DNA from: JAWLAT01 sp041395325
GTDB lineage: Bacteria; Pseudomonadota; Gammaproteobacteria; Xanthomonadales; SZUA-5
Length of the DNA stretch: 64,000 nucleotides
Assembly: GCA_041395325.1 (NCBI GenBank)
Contig: JAWLAT010000008.1
Span: 121,405-185,404, forward strand
Reading direction: 5' to 3'
A program made the translations under genes and the position numbers. The number at the start of each line of letters is the position of its first letter. Position 1 is the first letter of the stretch. The notes beneath the pieces are model-generated. The model had not been told where the DNA came from, searched no databases, and saw only the letters and a list, made by a program, of their open reading frames with translations. Shown one piece after another: positions 8,938-17,602 of this stretch.

Positions 8938-11160
8938 TTGAAGTTCTGGCGCTGGATCGGGCGATGTGTATTGCTGGGCATCGGCGGCCTGCTCGGCTTT
9001 GCGCCGTTGGCCTGGTTTCACCTCAACCGGATCGTCGACGATCATTTCGACCTGACCCGCTTGCCCGAACCCAGTCGGGTCTACGCGCGACCGCTGGAGC
9101 TGTTTCCGGGCATGGCGCTGGACGTCGAGTCTCTGGCGGTGGAGTTGCAGGCGGCGCGCTACCGCGAGGACCCGTCGTTGCGGCAGCCCGGCAGCTTCGT
9201 CAAGCTGGACAAGTCCAGGGTCAGTCTCTACAGCCGTCGATTCGTCTTCGACGACGGGGTCGAGGAGGCCGAGCGGCTGGAACTGCGCTTCGCCGGCGGC
9301 AAGCTGCAGGCTCTGCAGGGTGCCGATGGCGGCAAGCGAGCCCTCAAGCGACTCGATCCGGCATTGATCGGCACCCTCTATGCCGACGACCCGGGTGAGC
9401 GTCGACCGCTGCCTCTGCACGAATTTCCCGCCATGCTTGTGGCCGGTATCCAGGCTGTGGAGGATCGGCGTTTCAACAGCCACCTTGGCGTTGACCCGCA
9501 GGGTCTGGCACGAGCCATGTGGGCGAACCTGCGGGCTGGTCAACTCGTTCAAGGCGGCTCGACACTGACCCAGCAACTGGTCAAGAACACGCTGCTGACG
9601 CGCGAACGTTCACTCGAGCGCAAGCTGCGTGAGTTCGGCCTGGCGCTGGTCATTGATGCCCGCTACGACAAGGGTCAGATTCTTGAGGCCTATCTGAACC
9701 GGGTCTATCTGGGCCAGCTCGGCAATCGGCCCGTGCAAGGTTTTGGTGCGGCGGCCGAGTACTACTTCGGCCGACCGCTGGATGAGCTGGAAGTGGCCGA
9801 GTACGCCTTGTTGATCGGGCTGGTCAAAGGGCCTTCGTTGTACGACCCGCGCCGTTACGCCGAGCGAGCCATGCAGCGACGCAACCTGGTACTGCGTCAG
9901 TTCGCCGAGACCGGTCTGATTGGCGCCGATACGCTGGAACGTCAGCAGGCGTTGCCGCTGGGCGTCTCGCCCAAGCCCTCGGCAGCACGCGAACGCCACC
10001 CGGCCTTCATCGACCTGGTCCAGCGGCAGCTGCAGCAGGACTATTCGGCCGACGATCTGGCCAGTGCCGGACTGGCGGTGCTGACCACGCTCGATCCGAT
10101 CATCCAGGTCCGAGCCGAGCAAGCAGTGCAGGGTGGCCTGCAGAAGATTGATCCCGAAGGGGGGCTGGAGTCGGCGATTGTCGTGACGCGGGCGACTGAC
10201 GGTGAAGTGCTGGCCCTGGTCGGTGGACGCCAGCCGCGCCTGCCGGGTTTCAATCGGGCCGTCACCGCTCGTCGGCATGTGGGTTCGCTGCTCAAGCCCT
10301 TCGTCTATCTGCTCGCCCTGTCGCAGCCGCAGCGCTACAACCTGGCCAGCCTGATCTCGGACGACGCTGGCAGCTACCGCTTGCGCAATGGGCAGGTCTG
10401 GCAGCCGCTCAACTACGATCGGCGCGGCCATGGTCAGGTCACCCTGATCGAAGCCCTGTCACGCTCCTACAATCAGGCCACCGCCCGGCTGGGCATGGAA
10501 CTGGGCATGCCCGCCTTTGGCCAATTGCTGGCCAATCTCGGCGTGGATGTCGGTGCCGAACCCAATCCTTCCGCCCTGCTCGGCGCGGTCGAGCTGTCGC
10601 CGCTGCAGGTTGCTCAGCTCTATCAGGCGCTGGCCAGCGGTGGTCGGGTGTTGCCCCTGACACCCTTGCGGGCCGTGCTCGATGGCGACGGTCGATTGCT
10701 GCAGCGCACACCTGCGCGAGCTGGCGTGCCCTCGCGCGTTGAGGTGATCAGGCTCCTGACTCTGGCCCTGGTGGAAACGACGGTCAGCGGTACGGCCAAC
10801 CGGCTGACCCGCGACGGGCGGCTGTCGGTCGACTCCGCCGGCAAGACTGGCACCAGCGATGATCTGCGCGACAGCTGGTACGCCGGCTTCACGGGTGAGC
10901 ATCTGGGTGTCGTCTGGGTCGGCCGCGACGACAACAGCAGTTCGGGCAAGACCGGCAGTAGCGGTGCGCTGCCGGTGTGGGAGGAATTGTTTACACACCT
11001 GTCGTCGCGACCGATTCGTCTGTCCTTCGGCGATGGTGTCCGCTGGCACCCGTACGGCAACGCCGAAGGTTGCCGCCAGCTGCGTTTCCTGCCGGCCCTG
11101 GCCCCCTATGTATTGGACAACAACCGGAACTGCATCAGTGCCTTGACAGCCCCTCCCTGA
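8938..11160 (+). CDS. mrcB: Bifunctional penicillin-binding protein 1B (glycosyltransferase/transpeptidase)
   Basis: A class A PBP of 740 residues that polymerises and cross-links peptidoglycan. The TTG at 8938 is preferred because GGGGCGAGGGC precedes it and it opens on a short cytoplasmic segment and one membrane anchor (CVLLGIGGLLGFAPLAW). An in-frame ATG at 8782 would add 52 uncharacteristic residues. The N-terminal UB2H-like region precedes the GT51 domain, with catalytic Glu in AVEDRRFNSH (about 175) and QGGSTLTQQLVKN. The transpeptidase has SLLK (about 450), SYN (about 509) and KTGTS (about 635). It is divergent from the glycosyltransferase gene and needs an LpoB-like activator in E. 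coli, which is not seen here. Confidence 0.93.
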   Translation: MKFWRWIGRCVLLGIGGLLGFAPLAWFHLNRIVDDHFDLTRLPEPSRVYARPLELFPGMALDVESLAVELQAARYREDPSLRQPGSFVKLDKSRVSLYSRRFVFDDGVEEAERLELRFAGGKLQALQGADGGKRALKRLDPALIGTLYADDPGERRPLPLHEFPAMLVAGIQAVEDRRFNSHLGVDPQGLARAMWANLRAGQLVQGGSTLTQQLVKNTLLTRERSLERKLREFGLALVIDARYDKGQILEAYLNRVYLGQLGNRPVQGFGAAAEYYFGRPLDELEVAEYALLIGLVKGPSLYDPRRYAERAMQRRNLVLRQFAETGLIGADTLERQQALPLGVSPKPSAARERHPAFIDLVQRQLQQDYSADDLASAGLAVLTTLDPIIQVRAEQAVQGGLQKIDPEGGLESAIVVTRATDGEVLALVGGRQPRLPGFNRAVTARRHVGSLLKPFVYLLALSQPQRYNLASLISDDAGSYRLRNGQVWQPLNYDRRGHGQVTLIEALSRSYNQATARLGMELGMPAFGQLLANLGVDVGAEPNPSALLGAVELSPLQVAQLYQALASGGRVLPLTPLRAVLDGDGRLLQRTPARAGVPSRVEVIRLLTLALVETTVSGTANRLTRDGRLSVDSAGKTGTSDDLRDSWYAGFTGEHLGVVWVGRDDNSSSGKTGSSGALPVWEELFTHLSSRPIRLSFGDGVRWHPYGNAEGCRQLRFLPALAPYVLDNNRNCISALTAPP

Positions 11161-11265
11161 GGGCTTCGCGGGAGCCATTCCAGGCTGGCAAGCTTGTGTG
11201 ACTTCCGTGTTAACCTTCCGTTGGAACGCAATATTCGGGCCGTTCCGCACGACCCAGGGGGCAAC

Positions 11266-12285
11266 ATGAATGCATCCTTCTCGCACTGGCTCTCAGGCAT
11301 CCCCAAGCGGGTCCTGATGCCGGTGTTGCTGGCCGCCCTGCTGGCGGCCTGTGGTGGTTCCGATCCGGCACCGGTGGCGCAGACGCCCGCGCAACCGGCT
11401 CCGGCACCAGTGACGGCGACCACGGAAACACCGGCGACCGACGCAGAACCGGCTGAGCCGGTGATCGATGAGGCGCTTTCGACCTCCGAACTGCTCGATC
11501 GTGCGCGGACGGCGGTGGCCGAGAATCGATTGATTACGCCAGCGGACAACAACGCTTTCGCCTATTACCTGCGCGTATTGGAGAATGAGCCGCGTAACTC
11601 GGCCGCCCAGGTCGCCATCCTGGAGCTGATGCCGCTGGCCCAGGGCATGACCGAGCAGTTGATCGAGTCGCGCGACTACGTCGCGGCCGATCGCGCAGTT
11701 GCCCTGCTGAAGCGCGCGCAGCCCACCTCGGTCGTTCTGGCGACGCTGGAGCAGCGGGTGGCCAGTTACAAGCGGGCCGATGAGCAGCGTGCTCTGGCCG
11801 AAGAGCGCGAGCGTCAGCAGGCCGAGGCCGCGGCGGCTCGTCAGACTGCCGCTGCCACGGCACCGACACCTGCACCGGCTGAACCTGCTCCCGCACCGAC
11901 ACCGACACCGGCCGCGCCTGCCCCGGCACCGACGCCGCCACCGCAGCAGGCACCTACGCAAGTCGCCTCAACCCAGCCGGTGCCTTCAGTCGCTCAATCA
12001 ACGGCTCCGCAGAATCGCGACGTGGAACTGGTGCAGCGCGTCAATCCGAACTACCCGGCGCGAGCCTTGCGACAGCAGGTGTCCGGTTGGGTGGATCTGG
12101 AATTCACGATTACCGAGTTTGGCGATGTCACCGATGTGCGCGTGGTCGACGCTGATCCGAAGCGGATCTTCGATCGCGACGCCATTCGCGCCGTACAAGC
12201 CTGGAAATTCCGGCCCAAGCTGGAGAATGGTCAGGCCGTATCGACGACGGCGCGGCAGCGGCTGGAGTTTTCGCTCGGTCGCTGA
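11266..12285 (+). CDS. TonB C-terminal domain lipoprotein
   Basis: A 339-residue protein starting at ATG 11266 after CAGGGGG. It has a lipoprotein signal with lipobox LAAC (Cys about residue 25). The mature part holds a helical segment (about 65-180, TPR-like in feel), a charged helix, a long Pro/Ala-rich spacer (about 200-240) and a C-terminal TonB domain (YPARALRQQVSGWVDLEFTI, then AVQAWKFRPKLENGQ). TonB normally carries proton-motive energy to outer membrane receptors and is anchored by a transmembrane helix. Here the anchor is a lipid and no ExbB/ExbD genes are adjacent. The residue after the lipidated Cys is Gly, not Asp, so sorting to the outer membrane is predicted from E. coli Lol rules. 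Confidence 0.85.
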   Translation: MNASFSHWLSGIPKRVLMPVLLAALLAACGGSDPAPVAQTPAQPAPAPVTATTETPATDAEPAEPVIDEALSTSELLDRARTAVAENRLITPADNNAFAYYLRVLENEPRNSAAQVAILELMPLAQGMTEQLIESRDYVAADRAVALLKRAQPTSVVLATLEQRVASYKRADEQRALAEERERQQAEAAAARQTAAATAPTPAPAEPAPAPTPTPAAPAPAPTPPPQQAPTQVASTQPVPSVAQSTAPQNRDVELVQRVNPNYPARALRQQVSGWVDLEFTITEFGDVTDVRVVDADPKRIFDRDAIRAVQAWKFRPKLENGQAVSTTARQRLEFSLGR

Positions 12286-12309
12286 CCCAGGCTCTGCCAA
12301 ACCCTTGAT

Positions 12310-12344
12310 GGGCCCGATGGCTGTTCAGGCGTCGGGCCTTTTTC
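12310..12344 (+). terminator. Rho-independent terminator after the TonB-domain gene
   Basis: GGCCCGA (12311-12317) pairs with TCGGGCC (12332-12338) and is followed by TTTTT. It lies 25 bp after the stop codon. Confidence 0.75.
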
Positions 12345-12418
12345 TTGCGCATGATTGAGCGCGCAGAGGCCGCTCACCGCGCGCTTGGTTGCGCGCAGTC
12401 GGTCCAGAGACCGGCAGA

Positions 12419-13720
12419 TCAGCGCGCAGACCGGGGCGTGGCGGGCGCCGAGGACTGCAGCAGCGCCGTATGGCCAAAGCGCTTGCCGTCGAGCCAGCGC
12501 TCCGGTGGCAGGCTCAGCCAGCGATCGAGGATCGTTGGAAACAGCCCCGCAGGCAGGCCGCTCTCGCTGTTCCAGACGATGGCCACGCCAAAGTCGGAAT
12601 CCGGCAATACGCCCAATAGCGCTCGATAGCCCTGTACCGCGCCGGCATGGAACACCAGTTGCTGGCCGGAATACTCGAACACACGTACGCCAAGGCCGTA
12701 GCCGGCCTGGCTCAGGCGCTTGCGCCGCCAGCCAGTGCCGCGAATTTCGGTCGGAGTATCGATACGGGTCTGCGCCATCTGCGTCCGCGCCCTGTCACTG
12801 AGAACTTCGGGTCGAGCGCCCAGCAGCGCCTGCATCCACTTGGCCAGATCGGTTGCGCTGGCATTGACACCGGCGGCCGCCGGCAGGCGGTAGTACGTCG
12901 GCAGCGGTTCGACCGCACGCCAACGCCCCCCGCGGCGGACATGCGGACGGCTCCAACTGCCTGCTGACAGTAGCGCTTCCCGGCCGACACTGGCATCGGT
13001 CATCTGCAACGGCACAAACAATCGGCGCGCCATCAGCACATCGAGAAAATCACCGGTGGCCGCTTCGGCCAGCACGCCAGCGAGGGTAAAGGCGACATTC
13101 TGATAGGCATAGCAATCGCCCGGCACGCATTTGGGTGTCACCGTATAGAGCTCGTCGACGAGGGTGTGCAATTCCTCGTTGGCTTCGATGCGCAGGTCGA
13201 AGGTGTGATGTGGCAGGCCTGTGCGATGGCTGAGCAGCTGTTCCAGCGTGAGTGTCTCGCCCAGTTTTGGGTCCTGAAAGCGAATCTGCGGCAGATAGTC
13301 GGCCAGCGGTGTGCTCCAGCGCAGGTAGCGCTCTTCCACCAGTACCGACAGCAGGGCGGCGGTGAAGGTCTTGCTGACCGAGGCCAGCCGGAAAACCGTC
13401 TGGCTGTCGGCACCGGTGCCTGAGCCCACCGCGGTTTCGCCGAAAGCCTCGGCCAGCAGGATCTCGTCGCTGGTGACCATCGCGATGGCCAGCGCCGGTA
13501 CCTGTCCGGTCGCCACCAGTGCCGTTCCGACCTCGGCCACTTCATTGGCCAGCGACTTGGCCTGCGGTTCGGCCAATCGCGGCGCGGGCGGCGTAGCGAC
13601 CGGCGCGGCAATCGCCACGGACATCGTGCCGAGCAGCAGCATCAGACTAAGCGCCAAGTGTCGGCGCGATGGAACTCGGGGGGCGGGCATTCGGGCTGTC
13701 GCGGGGCAGCGTTGAGTCAT
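12419..13720 (-). CDS. Serine hydrolase, class C beta-lactamase / EstB family
   Basis: A 433-residue exported hydrolase. The ATG at 13720 has AGGAAAA immediately upstream; an in-frame ATG at 13765 lies outside it. A basic N-terminus and hydrophobic stretch (HLALSLMLLLGTMSVAIAA) form the signal peptide. Active-site motifs of the family are present: SVSK (Ser about 114, Lys about 117) in FRLASVSKTFT, YQN (about 206-208) and HAG in place of KTG near 360. HxG is typical of esterases and peptidases of this family rather than true AmpC beta-lactamases, so an esterase, D-aminopeptidase or similar role is more likely than antibiotic resistance. Confidence 0.88.
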   Translation of the reverse strand: MTQRCPATARMPAPRVPSRRHLALSLMLLLGTMSVAIAAPVATPPAPRLAEPQAKSLANEVAEVGTALVATGQVPALAIAMVTSDEILLAEAFGETAVGSGTGADSQTVFRLASVSKTFTAALLSVLVEERYLRWSTPLADYLPQIRFQDPKLGETLTLEQLLSHRTGLPHHTFDLRIEANEELHTLVDELYTVTPKCVPGDCYAYQNVAFTLAGVLAEAATGDFLDVLMARRLFVPLQMTDASVGREALLSAGSWSRPHVRRGGRWRAVEPLPTYYRLPAAAGVNASATDLAKWMQALLGARPEVLSDRARTQMAQTRIDTPTEIRGTGWRRKRLSQAGYGLGVRVFEYSGQQLVFHAGAVQGYRALLGVLPDSDFGVAIVWNSESGLPAGLFPTILDRWLSLPPERWLDGKRFGHTALLQSSAPATPRSAR

Positions 13721-13754
13721 TTTTCCTATTCTATCGCCCCGATCTCGCTCACAT

Positions 13755-14582
13755 GTGGATGCCATGGCCGTCCTTCAGGCGATCTACACATATCCGCTCA
13801 AGTCTGCCGCCGGCGTACCGCTGTCGCGTTCGCCGCTGGAGCCTTGGGGATTGGCGCATGATCGACGCTGGATGCTGGTTGATCCCGGTGGGCGATTTGT
13901 CACAGGTCGCGCACTGGGTGCGTTGGTGCGCCTGCAGGCACAGCCGTCGCCAGACGGACTCCGGCTGCGCTGGCACGACGGCAGCACCGTGCAGGTGCGA
14001 CCCGATTCAGGGGCGGTCGCGATCCCGGTGCAGGTCTGGCGTGACCAGGTGCTGGCCCAACCGGTGGACGGCGTCATTGATGACTGGCTCAGCGAGCGAC
14101 TGGGTCGACCGTTGCGATTGGTCTACCTGGCCGATCCCCTGGGGCGCCGTTTCGATGATGCTCTCGGCGGAGGCCTGGTGTCCTTCGCCGACGGCTTGCC
14201 GCTGTTGGCCATCAGCACGCGGTCGCTGCAAGTGCTCTCTAGCTGGGTGGGGCGGGATCTGGATCTGCGGCGCTTCAGGCCCAATCTGGTCATCGATGGG
14301 CTGGAGCAGCCATTCGTCGAGGACCGCTGGTCGGTGCTGCGAATCGGTGGCATCGGATTGCGCATGGTGCGGCCATGCAGCCGCTGCATCTTCACGACCG
14401 TGGACCCGGACAGCGGCGAGCGTGACGTCGACCGAGAACCGTTGAGCACCCTGGAGCAGCGCCGGATGCTCGCCGAAGGCGCCTGTTTCGGTGTCAATCT
14501 GATGCCCTGGCCAGCCGCCGACCGCTCCGCTGGTGAATTGGCGATTGGTGATCGGATCGAGGTGTTGGAGCAATCGCTCTAG
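13755..14582 (+). CDS. MOSC domain protein (YcbX-like)
   Basis: A 275-residue protein with the MOSC N-terminal beta-barrel (AIYTYPLKSAAG, LAHDRRWMLVDPGG) followed by the MOSC domain. The conserved Cys that binds sulfur or the molybdenum cofactor is in RPCSRCIFTTVDP near 210. E. coli YcbX, of the same architecture, detoxifies N-hydroxylated bases with a reductase partner. This protein lacks the C-terminal 2Fe-2S ferredoxin domain that YcbX carries. ATG at 13755 and ATG at 13764 are both possible. It starts 34 bp from the divergent hydrolase start, so promoters must overlap. Confidence 0.88.
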   Translation: MDAMAVLQAIYTYPLKSAAGVPLSRSPLEPWGLAHDRRWMLVDPGGRFVTGRALGALVRLQAQPSPDGLRLRWHDGSTVQVRPDSGAVAIPVQVWRDQVLAQPVDGVIDDWLSERLGRPLRLVYLADPLGRRFDDALGGGLVSFADGLPLLAISTRSLQVLSSWVGRDLDLRRFRPNLVIDGLEQPFVEDRWSVLRIGGIGLRMVRPCSRCIFTTVDPDSGERDVDREPLSTLEQRRMLAEGACFGVNLMPWPAADRSAGELAIGDRIEVLEQSL

Positions 14583-14626
14583 AAACTTGGGGCAAAGACT
14601 GCCAGCAGCTGTTCAAGGGGACATCG

Positions 14627-16198
14627 GTGTACGACTACATCATCGTCGGAGCGGGCTCGGCCGGCTGCGTCCTGGCCAATCGCCTCAGCGCCGACCCGGC
14701 CGTGCGGGTATTGCTGATCGAGGCCGGCGGCAGTGACTGGCATCCATTCATCCACATGCCGGCCGGTCTGGCCAAGCTGGTCAAGAACCCAAGCATCAAC
14801 TGGAGCTACGAGACCGAAGCCGAGCCGCAACTTGATGGGCGGCGTTTGTACTGGCCCCGTGGGCGCGTCCTGGGCGGGTCCAGTTCAATCAACGCGATGT
14901 GCTACATCCGTGGCCATGCCCGTGACTATGACGAGTGGGCCGAGGCCGGCAATCCGGGCTGGAGCTATGCCGAGATGCTGCCGTGGTTCAAGCGCGCCGA
15001 AGACCAGCAGCGTGGTGCCAGTGCGCATCATGGCGTTGGCGGTCCCCTGGCCGTGCAGGATCTGCGTCACACCAACCCGCTCAGCTCGGTGTTTCTGCAG
15101 GCGGCCGAACAGGCGGGTTTTGCCCGCACCGATGATTTCAATACCGGCGCTCCCGAGGGTTTCGGTTTCTATCAGGTGACCCAGCGCGATGGCCGCCGTT
15201 GCAGTGCTGCGACCGGCTATCTGTTGCCGGCGCGCGGTCGCAGCAATCTGGACGTGCTGACGCATGCCCTGGCCGAGCGTGTGGAGTTCAAGGGCGACCA
15301 GGCCGTGGCGCTGCATATACGCCAAGGGCGTCATCAGCGCCGCATCGAGGTCTCTGGGGAGATCATCCTCAGTGGTGGCGCCATCAACTCACCGCAGCTG
15401 TTGCTGCTCAGCGGGATCGGGCCAGAGGCGCAACTGCGCGAACTGGGCATTGGTGTCCGTGTGCCGTTGCCTGGTGTGGGCGAGAACCTGCAGGACCACC
15501 TGGATTTGTGTCTGCTGCAGCGTTGCCGGGAACGCATCACCTATGACCGACAGAGCGATCTGCTGATCGGGCTGCAATATCTGTTCACGCGTTCGGGTGT
15601 CGGCAGTTCCAACGTGGCCGAGGCCGGGGGCTTCGTTCGCAGCGAACGCGCGCCCGACGAGCGCAGCGATCTGCAGTTTCATTTCGTGCCGGCCCTGCTC
15701 GATGACCACGGTCGCAACCGGCTGCCCGGAGACGGCTACACGGTGCACGTCTGTGGTTTGCGGCCGCACTCTAGAGGCCGTATCACGCTGCGTTCCAGCG
15801 ATCCGGCGCAGGCGCCTCGGATCCAGGCCAATTACCTGGCCGAAGAGGAGGATCTGGAGGTCATGCTCAGCGGTTTCAGGATCAGCCGTGAGATTTTCCG
15901 GCAGGCACCCTTTGCCCACTTTGATGCGGGCGAGCTGGTGCCGGGCAAAGCCGTGGACGATCGTGCGGGGATCATCGAGTTTCTGCGGCGCAAGGCCGAG
16001 ACCATCTACCACCCGGTCGGAACCTGCCGGATGGGGCGCGATGGGAGCGCCGTGGTCGACGCTGAGCTCCGCGTTCATGGCACGCGCGGGTTGCGTGTCG
16101 TCGATGCTTCAATCATGCCCACGCTGATCGGTGGCAACACCAATGCGCCGACCATCGCGATTGCCGAAAAGATCGCCCAGCGGATGACCGGCCGCTGA
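14627..16198 (+). CDS. GMC family FAD-dependent oxidoreductase (choline/alcohol dehydrogenase-like)
   Basis: A 523-residue flavoprotein beginning at GTG 14627 after CAAGGGG. The N-terminal dinucleotide fold DYIIVGAGSAGCVLANRLS binds FAD. GMC signatures follow: GRVLGGSSSINAMCYIRG (about 80-100) and GEIILSGGAINSPQLLLLSG (about 245-265). The catalytic His region HPVGTCRMG (about 465) and the FAD-binding GGNTNAPTIAIAEK near the C-terminus are intact. The family oxidises alcohols, including choline (BetA) and long-chain alcohols. There is no betB or betI nearby, so an alcohol or polyol substrate is as likely as choline. It lies 44 bp after the MOSC gene. Confidence 0.92.
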   Translation: MYDYIIVGAGSAGCVLANRLSADPAVRVLLIEAGGSDWHPFIHMPAGLAKLVKNPSINWSYETEAEPQLDGRRLYWPRGRVLGGSSSINAMCYIRGHARDYDEWAEAGNPGWSYAEMLPWFKRAEDQQRGASAHHGVGGPLAVQDLRHTNPLSSVFLQAAEQAGFARTDDFNTGAPEGFGFYQVTQRDGRRCSAATGYLLPARGRSNLDVLTHALAERVEFKGDQAVALHIRQGRHQRRIEVSGEIILSGGAINSPQLLLLSGIGPEAQLRELGIGVRVPLPGVGENLQDHLDLCLLQRCRERITYDRQSDLLIGLQYLFTRSGVGSSNVAEAGGFVRSERAPDERSDLQFHFVPALLDDHGRNRLPGDGYTVHVCGLRPHSRGRITLRSSDPAQAPRIQANYLAEEEDLEVMLSGFRISREIFRQAPFAHFDAGELVPGKAVDDRAGIIEFLRRKAETIYHPVGTCRMGRDGSAVVDAELRVHGTRGLRVVDASIMPTLIGGNTNAPTIAIAEKIAQRMTGR

Positions 16199-16267
16199 TT
16201 TGCTCGCAATGAGTTTAACGGTCAGAATTCCCTGGCCCGAACCGCCGCAGGCCAACTCGCGACTCCG

Positions 16268-17596
16268 ATGCCGATAAGCACGACACCGGTGGCCGAACCC
16301 GCGGCCCGACCAGCCGGACAGGCATTGCGCCTGCTGCTGTCCTTTGCCTATTTCTTCTTTCTCCTCGCCGCGTATTACGTGGTGCGCCCGCTACGGGAGG
16401 AGATGGGCGTCAAGTTCGGCCCCGAGCGGCTGCAGTGGCTGTTCACGGCGACCTTCATCACCATGGTCGCCCTGACGCCGGTGTACGGCGCGATGGTGTC
16501 GCGGTTCCGACGCCGCATTTTTGTACCGGCGGTGTATCTGTTCTTTCTGGCCTGCCTGCTCGGATTCCGCTGGATCGTGGTCCGAGATCTGGGCGGCGAT
16601 TGGCTGCCGCCCGTGTTTTACGTCTGGGTGAGCGTGTTCAACCTGTTCGCCGTCAGTGTGTTCTGGAGCTACATGGCGGATATCTGGGATCCGTCTCAGG
16701 CCAAGAAGGTCTTTGGCGTCATTGCTGCCGGTGGGACCTGTGGCGGTGTCGCCGGTCCGTTGCTGACACGCAGCATGGCCGAGTTGATTGGTCTGCCCGG
16801 CTTGATGGCACTGGCGGCCGGATTGCTGTTGGCGGCGCTGGCGGTGGTGTTGGCGCTGGGGCCTCTGGCGACCGTCAGGAAGCGCACCGGGGACAACGCC
16901 ACCGATGAGGCGCCGATTGGCGGCAGCATGCTGGCTGGCATCCGGCTGGTTGTCAGTCGCCGCGAGCTGTGGCCGCTGGCGCTGATGATGTTCTGTGGCG
17001 TGCTGGTGGGCTCAATCATCTATCTGCAGCAGGCGCGCGCGGTGGAAGCAGCCATTGCTGATCCCATACAGCGCACGCGCTTCTTCGCCAGCATCGACCT
17101 GGCGGTGAATCTGATCACACTGGTGGCACAACTGGGCCTCACACGATTGCTGTTCAGCTGGCTGGGTACCGGCCGAGTGCTGTTGATACCGCCGCTGCTC
17201 ATGGTGCTGTGCTTCTCAGCGCTGTACTTCTTCCCGGTCATCGGCGTGCTGGCGGTGGTGCAGACGATCACCCGTGCCGGTCGTTTTGCCCTGACCGAGC
17301 CCGCGATGGCCAGTCTCTATACCAGTCTGGATCGTGAGGTGCGCTACAAGGCCAAGGCCTTCATCGACACCGCGGTCTATCGCTTCGGCGATCTGTCCAG
17401 TGCCTGGATGGTCGCGCTATTGAGCAGCGCCGGGGTGGCCCTGGCCGGCTTCGCGTTGATTGGCATCGGGGTGGCCACCGCGATTTCGCGGGTGGGTTTC
17501 CTTGCCGGCTCGGCTCATGAGGCTCGTGTCGCCGGGATCCGCGACAAGGACAAGCAGCCAGCACTGGTCGCGCAGCCTGCGTCGCCGCCGGCCTGA
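16268..17596 (+). CDS. MFS-type carrier related to ATP:ADP antiporters (NTP/NDP exchange family)
   Basis: A 442-residue membrane protein with about 12 hydrophobic segments. Signatures that recall the ATP:ADP antiporter family (TC 2.A.12) are YYVVRPLREEMGV after helix 1, FNLFAVSVFWSYMADIW in helix 4 and YKAKAFIDTAVYRFGD near 365. Characterised members exchange host ATP in Rickettsia, Chlamydia and plastids. Shorter relatives are common in free-living bacteria, where the substrate is unknown. The start at 16268 lacks a strong ribosome site. It converges on the next gene with only 6 bp between stops. Family assignment is good; substrate is not known. Confidence 0.8.
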   Translation: MPISTTPVAEPAARPAGQALRLLLSFAYFFFLLAAYYVVRPLREEMGVKFGPERLQWLFTATFITMVALTPVYGAMVSRFRRRIFVPAVYLFFLACLLGFRWIVVRDLGGDWLPPVFYVWVSVFNLFAVSVFWSYMADIWDPSQAKKVFGVIAAGGTCGGVAGPLLTRSMAELIGLPGLMALAAGLLLAALAVVLALGPLATVRKRTGDNATDEAPIGGSMLAGIRLVVSRRELWPLALMMFCGVLVGSIIYLQQARAVEAAIADPIQRTRFFASIDLAVNLITLVAQLGLTRLLFSWLGTGRVLLIPPLLMVLCFSALYFFPVIGVLAVVQTITRAGRFALTEPAMASLYTSLDREVRYKAKAFIDTAVYRFGDLSSAWMVALLSSAGVALAGFALIGIGVATAISRVGFLAGSAHEARVAGIRDKDKQPALVAQPASPPA

Positions 17597-17602
17597 ATCC
17601 GC

